The position numbers were made by a program, and so were the translations under genes. The notes under the pieces are model-generated. The model was not told the DNA's origin, ran no database searches, and saw only the letters and a list, made by a program, of their open reading frames with translations. From JAQVEB01 sp028698105 (GTDB lineage Bacteria > Bacteroidota > Bacteroidia > Bacteroidales > Dysgonomonadaceae), in assembly GCA_964293155.1 (NCBI GenBank), contig CAXYYA010000004.1, positions 42,591 to 106,590 on the forward strand: a DNA stretch of 64,000 nt, read 5' to 3'. This document shows positions 43,764 to 52,803 of this stretch, one piece after another; position 1 is the first letter of the stretch, and each line of letters starts with the position of its first letter.

Positions 43764-46030
43764 ATGAAACTCAACTTCTTCAATGTTTTGCTGATCTGTG
43801 GATTGTTTGTAGCCGGATTGGCTTCGTGCACGAAAGGAAGCAAGGCCGGTAACGATGCGTCCCTTCAATTGATACCGTATCCCGATTCGGTTACTTTTAA
43901 CAACGATTCTCTTGACATATCCGCCGGATTTAACCTTACCGTTCAGCGCATTACGGAGGATAAAAAAGCATGGTTTACCGATTATTTACAGTCGGCAGAC
44001 TTGCCGGTATCAGACGGTAATAAGCTGATTTTAAATCTTATTGTAGAAGATGGTTCCGGTGAAGTGCCCGTTTCGGACGAAGGATATCGGTTGTCCGTGC
44101 ACCGGAAAGGTGCAACCATAACGGCATCTTCCGAAACAGGCATATTTTACGGTTTGCAATCGCTGCTCCAGCTCAGCGTGGATAAAACAAAAATTCCGTT
44201 ACTCGATATTCAGGATGAACCCCGATTTTCTTACCGCGGCTTGATGATTGACTGTTCACGCCATTTTTTTCCGCTCGATTTTCTTAAAAAACAAATCAAC
44301 ATGATGGCGCATTACAAACTCAACAAGTTTCACTGGCACCTGACTGACGGGCCGGGCTGGCGCATCGAAATAAAAAAATATCCCAACTTACGCAAATTGC
44401 CGCCTGGCGCACCGATTCGCTTTGGAAAGACTGGTGGGCAACCAATCCCCGGAAATACGTGAAAGAAGGCACGCCGGGAGCTTACGGCGGATACTACACT
44501 CAGGATCAGGCTCGTGAACTGGTGAAATATGCCGGAGAAAGACACATCGAAATAATTCCCGAGATTGAAATGCCCGGACATTCCGAGGAAGTGCTGGCGG
44601 TTTATCCGCAATTATCGTGCACAGGGAAGCCATACACGAGTAGCGAGTTTTGCATCGGCAACCCGGAAACGTTTGTGTTTTTGGAAAATGTGCTTTCCGA
44701 GATTGCGGCTCTCTTTCCATCGAAATACATCCATATCGGAGGCGACGAAGCCAGTACGGAACATTGGAAAAACTGTCCCAAATGTCAGGCGTTGATGAAA
44801 AAAGAGGGGCTGAAAGACGAGAAAGAGTTGCAGAGTTATCTGATAAAACGGATAGAAAAATTTTTGACTTCCAAAGGAAAAAGACTTATCGGGTGGGATG
44901 AAATTATGGAAGGTGGTTTGGCGCCTGAAGCTACGGTAATGTCGTGGAGAGGAGAGGAGGCCGGCATTAAAGCGGCCGAAGCCGGTCACGATGTGATCAT
45001 GACACCCGGAAAATATTGTTATTTCGATCAATATCAGGGATTTCCAGACACACAACCCGAAGCTATCGGGGGCTTTTTGCCCATCGAGAAGGTCTATTCG
45101 TACAATCCTGTGCCCGACAGCCTCACAGCAGAAACGGCAAAACATATTTTAGGCGTTCAGGCAAACATGTGGGCGGAATACATTGCCACGCAAAAACATG
45201 CCGAATATATGATCTGGCCGCGACTGCTCGCTTTGGCCGAAGTGGCATGGACAAAGCCGGAGAACAAATCGTGGGATAATTTTAAAACACGGGTAAATCA
45301 CGCCATTCCTTATTTGCAAAGCAAGGGATTTAACCCGTACACCCTGAGTAAACAACCGTTTCTGGAAACTAAAACCGATAAGGAGCAAAACGCCATTCTG
45401 GTTACGTTATCGTCGGAACTGTATCCCGTGGATATTCGTTACACGACCGATGGAAGTCAACCCTCGGTTGCGTCCGAAATTTACACCGAACCTATTCTCG
45501 TAAAAGATTCCGCGTTGATTGTCGCACAATTATACCGGGGAAACGCACCCGTTGGCAATCCGGTTTTCAAACGGGTGGATTATCACAAGGCTATCGGCAA
45601 AAAAGTAACCTATGTTTCGCCATTCAGCCCTTATTATCCGGCGGGAGGAGATGAAGCGCTCGTGGATGGTTACGTGGGTGGACTAACGCATGGTGATGGA
45701 CGTTGGCAGGGATTTAATGTTCCGGAAATGGAATTCATCGTAGATTTGGGTAAAACCCACTCCTTACACACGGTGAATATGAATTTCATGCAGAACGGAA
45801 ACGCATGGATTTGGTTCCCAAAACAAGTTTTTGTAGAAATTTCGCAAGACGGAAATACCTTTGTTCCTTTAACGAAAATAGCGACTAAAATAGCGAAAAA
45901 TGCCGAAGGTACGTTATTCGAGCCTTTCGTGTGGAAAGGACAAGCCTCGGCGCGGTATGTACGCGTAAAAGCCGTTTCAAACGGCACAAAAGGCGGCTCG
46001 ATGTTTCTGGACGAAGTGGTTATATGGTAA
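43764..46030 (+). pseudogene. Beta-N-acetylhexosaminidase (GH20) lipoprotein, one frameshift
   Basis: Starts at ATG 43764 with a lipoprotein signal (VAGLASC). The GH20b N-domain and the start of the barrel are followed by loss of frame at 44382-44391. Before it the frame reads EIKKYP; one base later it continues QLTQIAAWRTDSLWKDWW, the normal GH20 sequence, so one C seems to be missing from the CCC at 44382-44384. The downstream half (44459-46030 open) has the catalytic pair HIGGDEAST (Asp-Glu) and a C-terminal F5/8-type discoidin-like domain. With the base restored: about 755 aa. Removes terminal GlcNAc/GalNAc from glycans. Confidence 0.85.
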
Positions 46031-46187
46031 TACTTTAACAAACCGGAATAAAAACAGCCGCTTTTTATTACAATCGAAAGACAATCTTTATAAAATACAA
46101 TATTTTGAAATATTATCGGCATTTTTATTGAAGTTTTATTAATTTTGCTACTTCAAAAAACGAGAGCACTTTTTAATTGAACAAACA

Positions 46188-46751
46188 ATGAATGTGGTGA
46201 CAGAAAAAATCAAAATGTTGTGCGCCGATAAAAATATATCGGTTGAAGAACTTGCCGAAGGTTCGGGGCTCACAACGGAGCAGGTGAATTTGATCATCGG
46301 GAGCGAAAAAATACCGTCGCTTGCCCCACTCATAAAAATAGCCCGGGCACTGGGGGTGCGTTTAGGTACTTTCCTTGACGACAGCGAAGATTTAGGGCCG
46401 GTAATAAACCGGAAACACGATTCGTCGCAATCGGTAACTTTTTCCAGTCAGCTCACCGACAACAACTCACACATGGATTTCTTTTCGTTGGCCGCCCGTA
46501 AAACCGGACGCCACATGGAACCTTTTATCATCAACATAAAAGCCGCCGATGATGGAAAAAATACTTCTTCGCACGAAGGCGAGGAGTTTCTGTACGTACT
46601 CGAAGGTACTATCGTAGTACATTACGGCGCCGAAAAATATGAACTGAACGAAGGCGATAGCATTTATTTCGACTCCATCGTAAACCACCTGGTGGCATCG
46701 GCAAACGGCTCTCCGGCAAAAATTTTGGGTATAGTTTATTCTCCGATGTAA
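46188..46751 (+). CDS. XRE-family regulator with cupin domain
   Basis: 187 aa. Residues 8-65 form a HTH_3 domain (VEELAEGSGLTTEQVNLII) and residues 110-185 a cupin_2 beta-barrel (EGEEFLYVLEGTIVVHYG, ELNEGDSIYFDS). This family (PuuR/MppR-like) senses small molecules in the cupin pocket. It is followed after 18 nt by an acyl-CoA ligase on the same strand, a pairing I have seen in Bacteroidales, so the ligase is the likely target. A -7-like TAATTTTG lies at 46140-46147. Confidence 0.88.
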   Translation: MNVVTEKIKMLCADKNISVEELAEGSGLTTEQVNLIIGSEKIPSLAPLIKIARALGVRLGTFLDDSEDLGPVINRKHDSSQSVTFSSQLTDNNSHMDFFSLAARKTGRHMEPFIINIKAADDGKNTSSHEGEEFLYVLEGTIVVHYGAEKYELNEGDSIYFDSIVNHLVASANGSPAKILGIVYSPM

Positions 46752-46769
46752 TTTCACACGAAACAAATC

Positions 46770-48419
46770 ATGCAACTTTACGATAAAACGTTGGGCGACT
46801 GGCTGGAGTACTGGGCAGAGAAAACGCCCGACAAAGAATACATCGTTTATTCCGATCGCGATCTGCGTTTCTCGTGGAAAGTCTTCAACGAGCGCGTGGA
46901 TAATATGGCAAAAGGGCTGATAGCTATTGGCATAACGCGCGGAACAAACGTAGGTATTTGGGCGCAAAACGTGCCCGATTGGTTGACCTTCCTTTTTGCT
47001 ACTGCAAAAATCGGAGCAATAGCCATCACGGTAAATACCAACTACCGAACCGAAGAAATTGCCTACCTGATGAAGGATTCGGATATGCACACGCTGTGCA
47101 TGACCGATGGCGCGGCGGGCAATAATTACACGGGGATTATTTATGATCTGGTGCCGGAACTGAAAACCACACAACGCGGAAAATTTAAAAGCGAACGCTT
47201 TCCCGAACTGAAAAACGTGGTTTATATCGGGCAGGAAAAATACCGCGGCATGTATAATACTGCCGAGATACTTTTGCTCGGCAAAAATGTACCCGATACT
47301 GAATTTAAGCGCTTGCGCGCCTTATCGGTTTGCCACGACGTGGTAAACATGCAATATACATCGGGTACAACCGGTTTTCCGAAAGGCGTTATGCTCACGC
47401 ATCACAACATTACCAACAACGGTTATTACACAGGCTTGCACATGAAATTCACTTCCGAAGACAAATTGTGCATCTGCGTGCCGTTGTTTCACTGTTTCGG
47501 CGTGGTGCTTGCCGTAATGGCCTGTCTCACTCACGGAAGCACCTAGGTGATGGTCGAAAAGTTCGATCCGTTGATAACCCTTGCTTCCGTTCACAGGGAG
47601 CGGTGCACGGTACTACACGGCGTTCCCACCATGTTCATTGCCGAACTAAACCACCCGATGTTCAATATGTTCGATATGAGCTCATTGCGTACCGGAATTA
47701 TGGCCGGAGCGCTTTGTCCGATAGAATTGATGCGACAGGTAAACGAAAAAATGTTTATGAAGATTACCAGCGTTTACGGCATGACGGAAACTTCGCCCGG
47801 GATGACGCAATCGCGCATTGATGACCCCGAAGAAGTGCGATACACCACCGTGGGCGCCGATTACGAATTTGTGGAAGTTAAAGTGATTGACGCCGAAACC
47901 GGCCAAGAATGCCCCGTTGGCGTTCAGGGAGAGATATGTTGCCGTGGATATAACGTGATGAAAGGCTATTACAAGAAACCCGATGCTACGGCGCAGGTGA
48001 TTGATGCCAACGGCTTCATGCACTCAGGCGACCTCGGCGTGAAAGACGAGAACGGCAACTACCGCATTACCGGACGGATTAAAGATATGATCATACGCGG
48101 CGGTGAAAATATTTCTCCGAAGGAGGTAGAGGACTATCTGTACAAGATGCCCGGAATACAAGATGTGCAGATCGTAGCTGTGGCTTCGCCAAGATACGGC
48201 GAAGATGTGGGCGCCTTTATCATTCAAAAAGAAGGTTATGCGTTATCGTTCGAAGAAATACGCGATTTCTGTAAAGACCACATAGCCAACTACAAAATTC
48301 CGCGATACGTGTTCTTCGTAAACGAATTTCCGATGACCGGAAGCGGAAAAATCCAGAAATTCCGCCTGCGCGAAATGGCATTGGAAATTTGTGAAAGAGA
48401 GGGGATAATCATTGTTTGA
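46770..48419 (+). pseudogene. Acyl-CoA ligase (AMP-binding) interrupted by an amber codon
   Basis: 550 codons in one frame with a single TAG at 47544-47546. ANL enzyme: QYTSGTTGFPKGVMLTHHN near residue 195, GVPTMFIAELNHPMF, SVYGMTETSP, HSGDLGVKDENGNYRITGR and C-terminal catalytic Lys in MTGSGKIQKFRL. The interrupted segment reads LTHGST-stop-VMVEKFDP; relatives have a hydrophobic residue (often Met) there. Flanking sequence stays homologous and in frame, so this is a point lesion. ACC-TAG-GTG differs from ACC-ATG-GTG by an inverted dinucleotide. Probably a medium/long-chain fatty acid or aryl-acid CoA ligase, controlled by the XRE-cupin gene before it. Confidence 0.85.
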
Positions 48420-48431
48420 TCCCCAAAAATA

Positions 48432-48468
48432 AAAAGCCCGCGTGCCGATTTAACGGCCGCAGGCTTTT
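48432..48468. terminator. Bidirectional terminator
   Basis: AAAAGCC (48432-48438) with GGCTTTT (48462-48468) and inner GC-rich pairing, between the convergent acyl-CoA ligase and trxB genes. Confidence 0.75.
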
Positions 48469-48488
48469 AAACCCATAAATAACAAACT

Positions 48489-49412
48489 CTATTTAGACCG
48501 CACGTATTCAGCAGCGCTGAGTGCGGCAATAGTTCCTTCGCCTACGGCGGTGGTAACCTGGCGGTAACGTTTGGCGATGCAGTCACCGGCGGCAAAAACC
48601 CCCGGTAAGTTGGTACGCATGGCCGCGTCAACGATAAATTCTTCGCGTTCATTCATCTCCACCATGCCCTTGAAGGCCGTCGTATTCGGCTTGTAGCCTA
48701 CAAAAACAAACACGCCGTCGGTTTCAATCTCCGACATTTCATGCGTACGCATATTTTCGATACGCACTTTCTGCAACGTTTCGCCTCCAATATACGCTCG
48801 CGGTTCAGATTCCATCACGAAACTAATCTTCGGATTCTTCTGCGCCTCTTCAACGGCGTGTGCAAACGCCTGAAAATGATCGAACTGATGCACGATGGTT
48901 ACGTGCGATGCAAAATTGGTGAGCGTAACGGCTTCTTCCAGCGCCGAGTTTCCGCCGCCAACTACAATGAGCCTTTTCCCCTGGAAAAAATCGGCGTCGC
49001 ACGTAGCGCAATACGATATGCCGCGCCCTTCAAATTCCGTCTCACCCGGAATGTTCAGGTTTCGGGGCTTTCCGCCCGGCGCAAGGATAACCGATTTAGC
49101 GCGAAACACTCGCTCGTCTTCCAGTTCAACCTCTTTCACATCCCCATCAAGCTGGTAACGAACGATTTTCACATTCGATTTAATGGTGCATCCGAAATCT
49201 TTCGCCTGCTTGCGCATAATATTCACAAGCTCATATCCTTTTATGGTTTCCACGCCGGGATAGTTGGCAATTTCGTTGGTCAGCACCATTTGTCCGCCCG
49301 TAACACCTTCGTTGATGATGATGGTTTCCAGTTTTCCCCGCGAAGCGTAAATTCCGGCGGTAAGCCCCGCCGCGCCGCCTCCGAGGATCATTACGTCATA
49401 TATTTTGTCCAT
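48489..49412 (-). CDS. trxB: Thioredoxin-disulfide reductase
   Basis: 307 aa. FAD-binding GGGAAGLTAGIYASRG at residues 11-26, NADPH-binding VVGGGNSALEEA near residue 150, redox-active CATC in SYCATCDADFF near residue 133, and the C-terminal GVFAAGDCIAKRYRQ FAD motif. It transfers electrons from NADPH to thioredoxin. The thioredoxin-like gene 90 bp upstream on the same strand is its probable partner, though a terminator-like hairpin separates them. Confidence 0.95.
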   Translation of the reverse strand: MDKIYDVMILGGGAAGLTAGIYASRGKLETIIINEGVTGGQMVLTNEIANYPGVETIKGYELVNIMRKQAKDFGCTIKSNVKIVRYQLDGDVKEVELEDERVFRAKSVILAPGGKPRNLNIPGETEFEGRGISYCATCDADFFQGKRLIVVGGGNSALEEAVTLTNFASHVTIVHQFDHFQAFAHAVEEAQKNPKISFVMESEPRAYIGGETLQKVRIENMRTHEMSEIETDGVFVFVGYKPNTTAFKGMVEMNEREEFIVDAAMRTNLPGVFAAGDCIAKRYRQVTTAVGEGTIAALSAAEYVRSK

Positions 49413-49432
49413 AGTTCGTGTGCATTTGAAAG

Positions 49433-49464
49433 AAAATCAGCTCTTTTTGAGGGAGCTGATTTTC
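49433..49464 (-). terminator. Terminator/attenuator between the thioredoxin gene and trxB
   Basis: AAAATCAGCTC pairs with GAGCTGATTTT around the loop TTTTTGAGG. Partial termination would lower trxB relative to the thioredoxin. Confidence 0.7.
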
Positions 49465-49502
49465 GACTCAGTTAACAAGTTAATTTACATCAATTAAAAA
49501 AA

Positions 49503-49850
49503 TCAAGCTAAATATTCATCTAAAATTCCTGTTACTTGTTTCATGTTTTGGATGCTGGTGGTTGCTTTCGCTACCTGGCCGTTCTTGTAGTACATGGTGA
49601 ACGGAAGGCCCATAAAACCGCGACATTCAGGCGCATTGCGGATCACCGACGACTCGGGATTATCGAATCCCATGGAATAGAACTTCACGTTATCGCGTTC
49701 GTCCTGCAATTCTTCCATGATTTCATACACCGGGATACACATGGGGCCCATGCGGCCGCAGCATACCATTACGTTTTCGTTTTCGTTGATTATTTTTTGC
49801 AGCTCCGCTGCCGATTCAATTTCCTGAATGTTTGTCCTTAAGTACTTCAT
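49503..49850 (-). CDS. Thioredoxin-like protein with atypical cysteine spacing
   Basis: 115 aa, thioredoxin fold: cis-Pro loop GLPFTMYYKNG near residue 83 and matching secondary-structure order. The active site is not CxxC: it reads MVCCGRMGPMCIPVYE, with Cys 30, 31 and 38, so six residues separate the second and third Cys. A further Cys lies in PECRGF near residue 76. It could still form a disulfide, act through the vicinal Cys pair, or have another function. Partner candidate of the TrxB downstream. Start ATG 49850; divergent from a Crp/Fnr regulator. Confidence 0.82.
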   Translation of the reverse strand: MKYLRTNIQEIESAAELQKIINENENVMVCCGRMGPMCIPVYEIMEELQDERDNVKFYSMGFDNPESSVIRNAPECRGFMGLPFTMYYKNGQVAKATTSIQNMKQVTGILDEYLA

Positions 49851-49957
49851 TGTTGTTATAATTTGTTTTTGTTATTTTCTGTATGCAAAGATACAACACG
49901 GCAAAATCCTGTGCCAGAAAACCGGGCTGACATGTATCGGCAATTGCAGTGAATTTT

Positions 49958-49975
49958 GTCAGTTTTTGAACTGAC
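49958..49975. promoter_or_regulatory. Inverted repeat between thioredoxin-like and crp/fnr genes
   Basis: GTCAGTT-TTTG-AACTGAC, 7-bp arms with 4-nt spacer, in the divergent promoter region; a -7 match TATCTTTG for the regulator gene lies at 50000-50007. A candidate binding site for the adjacent Crp/Fnr regulator. Confidence 0.5.
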
Positions 49976-50058
49976 GAATGACAGTATGCAGAAAAATTGT
50001 ATCTTTGGATCACGAAATCCGTTGACCGGCGGCTTTACGGTTAAAATAAATTGAACGT

Positions 50059-50751
50059 ATGACAACTTACCCGATACCCGAAATGGAGAATTGCGAGAAA
50101 ATGGTGGCCTGTTTTCGTGATTTAAAGCCCGGTGAGCTACAGCTTATCAGCACAAATAAAACCGAACTGACTTACCTGGCGGGAGAAACCTTGTTTAAGC
50201 AGGGGGCATTTTCGTCGCACGTGTTGTTGGTGATGGACGGCCTGGTGCGTATCTACCTGCAAACGGGACGCGATAAGCAACTGAACCTGCAATTGGCAAA
50301 AACCGGCGATTTTCTGGCTTTTTCATCTGTTTTCGGCGAAACCGTGCACACGTATTCGGCCGTTGCCGTTTCCGACGCGCAGGTGTGCATGATAGACAAG
50401 GAAAGCATGCGTGAGCTTTTGTTGCAAAATGCGCAGTTTGCCATGCGCATTACTTCACGCAATTTTCGTAATGAGAGGCAGTTGTTGTCCGTCATCAGCA
50501 ACATTACGTACAAGCAGATGCGCGGCAAGCTGGCTTCGGCGCTGCTTTATCTGGGTGGGGATGATTTTATCGGGTTGGACGTGTTCCCGAATCTCACGCG
50601 GCAGGACATTGCCAACTTTGCCTCCATTGCAACCGAGAGTGCCATTAAATTTCTGAAGGAGTTCGAGCGCGAAGGGATTATCGCTTTGGAGGGAAAAGAC
50701 ATCAGCATTCGCGACCGGAAAGAGCTGGAAAAAATAGAACGTCTGGGATAA
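50059..50751 (+). CDS. Crp/Fnr-family transcriptional regulator
   Basis: 230 aa: cyclic-nucleotide-binding-like beta-roll (residues about 22-120, GETLFKQGAFSSHVLLVMDG), long dimer helix, and a Crp-type winged helix near 155-215 (LTRQDIANFASIATESAIKFLKEF). The recognition helix reads TESAIKFL, unlike the SRE...R of CRP, so it recognises a different site. No FNR-like N-terminal cysteine cluster. Divergent from the thioredoxin/TrxB genes with an inverted repeat between, suggesting redox or stress control of those genes. Confidence 0.88.
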   Translation: MTTYPIPEMENCEKMVACFRDLKPGELQLISTNKTELTYLAGETLFKQGAFSSHVLLVMDGLVRIYLQTGRDKQLNLQLAKTGDFLAFSSVFGETVHTYSAVAVSDAQVCMIDKESMRELLLQNAQFAMRITSRNFRNERQLLSVISNITYKQMRGKLASALLYLGGDDFIGLDVFPNLTRQDIANFASIATESAIKFLKEFEREGIIALEGKDISIRDRKELEKIERLG

Positions 50752-50755
50752 AAAA

Positions 50756-50781
50756 ATACGGAACCGATTCCGGCTCCGTAT
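50756..50781 (+). terminator. Terminator between the regulator and LysM genes
   Basis: ATACGGA (50756-50762) pairs with TCCGTAT (50775-50781), with an inner CCGATTCCGG; serves the convergent pair. Confidence 0.6.
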
Positions 50782-50819
50782 TCATTCAAACAAAATTTTC
50801 TTGAAAAACCACCTGAAGA

Positions 50820-51278
50820 TTATTCAGGTATAACCAAGACCTGACCCGGATAAATTAAATCGGGATTAGATAACATGGGACGGTTTGCTTCAAAAATCTT
50901 GTTATACTTCATTGCATCTCCGTAAACTTCCTTCGAAATCTTCGACAGGGTATCACCCGGTTTCACCGTGTAAAATTCCTTTTCGGGTACGGCTTCCGGA
51001 ACCGGCTCAGGAGCAACCACCTGAAGAAGGTCGTTCACTTTACTAACGCCTTCAATGTTTCCGGCAGCTACCACAATGCGGTTTCTGTCCAGTGCGTTTT
51101 TAACTTGTCCTCTCACGGTAACTGTTTCGTTATCAACAGATACTTCAAGGTTTTCTACGTCGAATTGGTATTTTTTCAAATGTTCCAATACGGCTTGTGC
51201 TTTTTCAGCTTCTTTTTTTTCTTCGCTTTTGCCGAATATTTTTTCTCCGGCTCCTTTAAAAAAGTCAATTAATCCCAT
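50820..51278 (-). CDS. BON + LysM protein (Kbp/YgaU-like)
   Basis: 152 aa. Starts MGLIDFFKGAGEKIFG like E. coli Kbp (YgaU). BON domain at about residues 30-90 (VSVDNETVTVRGQVKNALD) and LysM at about 102-150 (YTVKPGDTLSKISKEVYGDAMKYNKIFEANRP, shown in part as VKPGDTLSKISKEVYG). No signal peptide. Kbp of E. coli binds potassium ions, which may apply here. Next to dodecin with a 14-nt gap on the same strand, likely one operon. Confidence 0.9.
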   Translation of the reverse strand: MGLIDFFKGAGEKIFGKSEEKKEAEKAQAVLEHLKKYQFDVENLEVSVDNETVTVRGQVKNALDRNRIVVAAGNIEGVSKVNDLLQVVAPEPVPEAVPEKEFYTVKPGDTLSKISKEVYGDAMKYNKIFEANRPMLSNPDLIYPGQVLVIPE

Positions 51279-51292
51279 AGTAGTTTAAAATT

Positions 51293-51496
51293 TTAGTCTA
51301 AAACATCAAATGTAATTTTCGCGTTTATGCGATATTGTGTTATTTTTCCGTCGTTAACAACGGCCGTTTGCTCCTGAATGTAAATGGAACGGATCCCTTT
51401 TACGGTTTTGCTGGCTTTTTCAACGGCATTTTTTGCGGCATCTTCCCAACTTTCGGGTGAAGAGGCCAATACTTCAATGACTTTTAATACTGACAT
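51293..51496 (-). CDS. Dodecin-family flavin-binding protein
   Basis: 67 aa, the usual dodecin size: SVLKVIEVLASSPESWEDAAKNAV at the start (part: ASSPESWEDAAKNA), the flavin-stacking region near KGIRSIYIQEQTAVV and YRINAKITFDV at the end. The canonical flavin-stacking Trp seems to be W17 of ESWEDA or replaced at the second site by Ile/Tyr, so flavin binding is likely but unproved. Dodecamers store or buffer riboflavin/FMN or CoA. First gene of the dodecin-LysM unit. Confidence 0.88.
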   Translation of the reverse strand: MSVLKVIEVLASSPESWEDAAKNAVEKASKTVKGIRSIYIQEQTAVVNDGKITQYRINAKITFDVLD

Positions 51497-51694
51497 AGTT
51501 TGATTGTTTTAAAAAATGAATAGTTAAAGTTTGGTTATCATTTAAACAGATTTTTGCCAAAATAGTTCAAATGCAAAAAGGAGAGTTTCACTAAAAAATG
51601 AAAAAATGAGCAACCCCGGCATACCAAGGACGAACATGTAGCCCGATAAAATGTTATAAATGAAAACGCTGATAAATGATATAAATTTCGAAAA

Positions 51695-52417
51695 ATGAAA
51701 AAAATATTTTTTTTACTAACGATAATGCTTATTTCGCTTGGCACATCGGCCGCAACCTTCGATAAAGATACATTTCGGACAAAAAGCGGCAAAAAAATTG
51801 TGATAACGTTCATTAAACACGGAACGCTTGGGTTGACGTACGATAACAAAACCTATGAGATTGATCCGGTATCAATGTATGCCGATTACACAAAGTTTCC
51901 CAAAGCCGATTATATTCTTGTTACACACGAGCACGCCGATCATCTGGACGCAAAAGCGATTGACGCGCTGACCAAAAACAACACGCAACTGATCATCAAC
52001 GGCAGCAGCGCCGAAAAAATAGGCAAAGGCGAAGTAATGAAAAACGGAGATACACGGAAACTTGCGGATAAAGTTACCATTGAAGCCGTTCCGGCATACA
52101 ACACAACGCCCGGCAGGGAGAAATTTCATCCCCGCCATCGCGATAACGGTTATGTGCTTACCATAGACGGTTTCCGGATATACATCGCAGGCGATACGGA
52201 AGACATCCCCGAAATGAAAAACCTGAAAAATATTGACGTGGCTTTCCTGCCTGTCAATCAACCATATACCATGACGGTTGAGCAGGCCGCCACTGCCGCC
52301 CGTATGTTCAGCCCCAAGGTGCTGTACCCATATCATTACGGCGACACCAAAATAGAAGGACTGAAGGACGCGTTGAAAGGTTCCGGCATTGACGTGCGTA
52401 TCCGGCAGATGCAATAG
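51695..52417 (+). CDS. Exported MBL-fold metal-dependent hydrolase
   Basis: 240 aa: signal peptide (residues 1-20, ending GTSAAT), then a UlaG-like metallo-beta-lactamase fold with the metal-binding THEHADHLDAKA near residue 72, DGFRIYIAGDTED near residue 160 (third ligand Asp) and YPYHYGD near 215 (His). Likely a periplasmic lactonase/phosphodiesterase-type hydrolase; substrate unknown. Stands alone on the plus strand. A candidate -33/-7 pair is not clear in the AT-rich 200-bp upstream gap. Confidence 0.87.
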   Translation: MKKIFFLLTIMLISLGTSAATFDKDTFRTKSGKKIVITFIKHGTLGLTYDNKTYEIDPVSMYADYTKFPKADYILVTHEHADHLDAKAIDALTKNNTQLIINGSSAEKIGKGEVMKNGDTRKLADKVTIEAVPAYNTTPGREKFHPRHRDNGYVLTIDGFRIYIAGDTEDIPEMKNLKNIDVAFLPVNQPYTMTVEQAATAARMFSPKVLYPYHYGDTKIEGLKDALKGSGIDVRIRQMQ

Positions 52418-52455
52418 ATGGCCTTTCCCTAAAGGGTCTGTATCAAAAGAAATCA

Positions 52456-52569
52456 GAACGCAAATTACGCAAATAAACGCACGTTATCGTAAAAAATAAA
52501 TCACCAGTAATTTGGAGTATAACAAATTCAAATTTATATGAATTTGCGTTCCTTGCGTAATTTGCGTTC
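52456..52569. repeat. 17-bp perfect inverted repeat pair
   Basis: The 386-bp gap 52418-52803 has no gene. GAACGCAAATTACGCAA (52456-52472) is the exact reverse complement of 52553-52569, with about 80 AT-rich bp between. It is followed by ACTTTTGAGACACG, a dispersed repeat also at 5571. Similar GCGTAATTTGCG words occur at 38480-38520. Confidence 0.6.
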
Positions 52570-52735
52570 AAAAAATAAACTTTTGAGACACGTCTCTTAC
52601 AAACTGAGGCTGATGATTTTTAGCCTGAAATCCTTCCAAATCATGTTTAGGGTTTCGGGTGAAGGTAGAAAGGGTACCAAAAAACATTGGATAAAAAATT
52701 CAAAACAGTTCTAAGATATTTCACTTAACACAAAA

Positions 52736-52780
52736 AATATCGGTTGAATCTCCGTTTCAACCGATATTTTTTTACCTTTG
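52736..52780 (+). promoter_or_regulatory. Hairpin and -7 element before the M28 peptidase gene
   Basis: AATATCGGTTGAA (52736-52748) pairs perfectly with TTCAACCGATATT (52756-52768), followed by T5 and at once by TACCTTTG (52773-52780, TAnnTTTG). The hairpin could be a terminator for upstream transcripts or an operator overlapping the promoter. Confidence 0.55.
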
Positions 52781-52803
52781 AGATTTCAAAAATTCTTACC
52801 AAT

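Noticed and set aside
44459..46030. The 3' part of the GH20 gene as an independent gene
   Set aside because: It starts inside the GH20 barrel and lacks a signal peptide; it is the second half of the frameshifted gene.
47547..48419. The 3' part of the acyl-CoA ligase as an independent gene
   Set aside because: It begins in the middle of the N-terminal catalytic domain and continues the same frame after a TAG; a stand-alone protein would lack the ATP-binding loop.
49433..49464. Riboswitch before trxB
   Set aside because: Only a simple hairpin is visible, with no aptamer-like conserved core.
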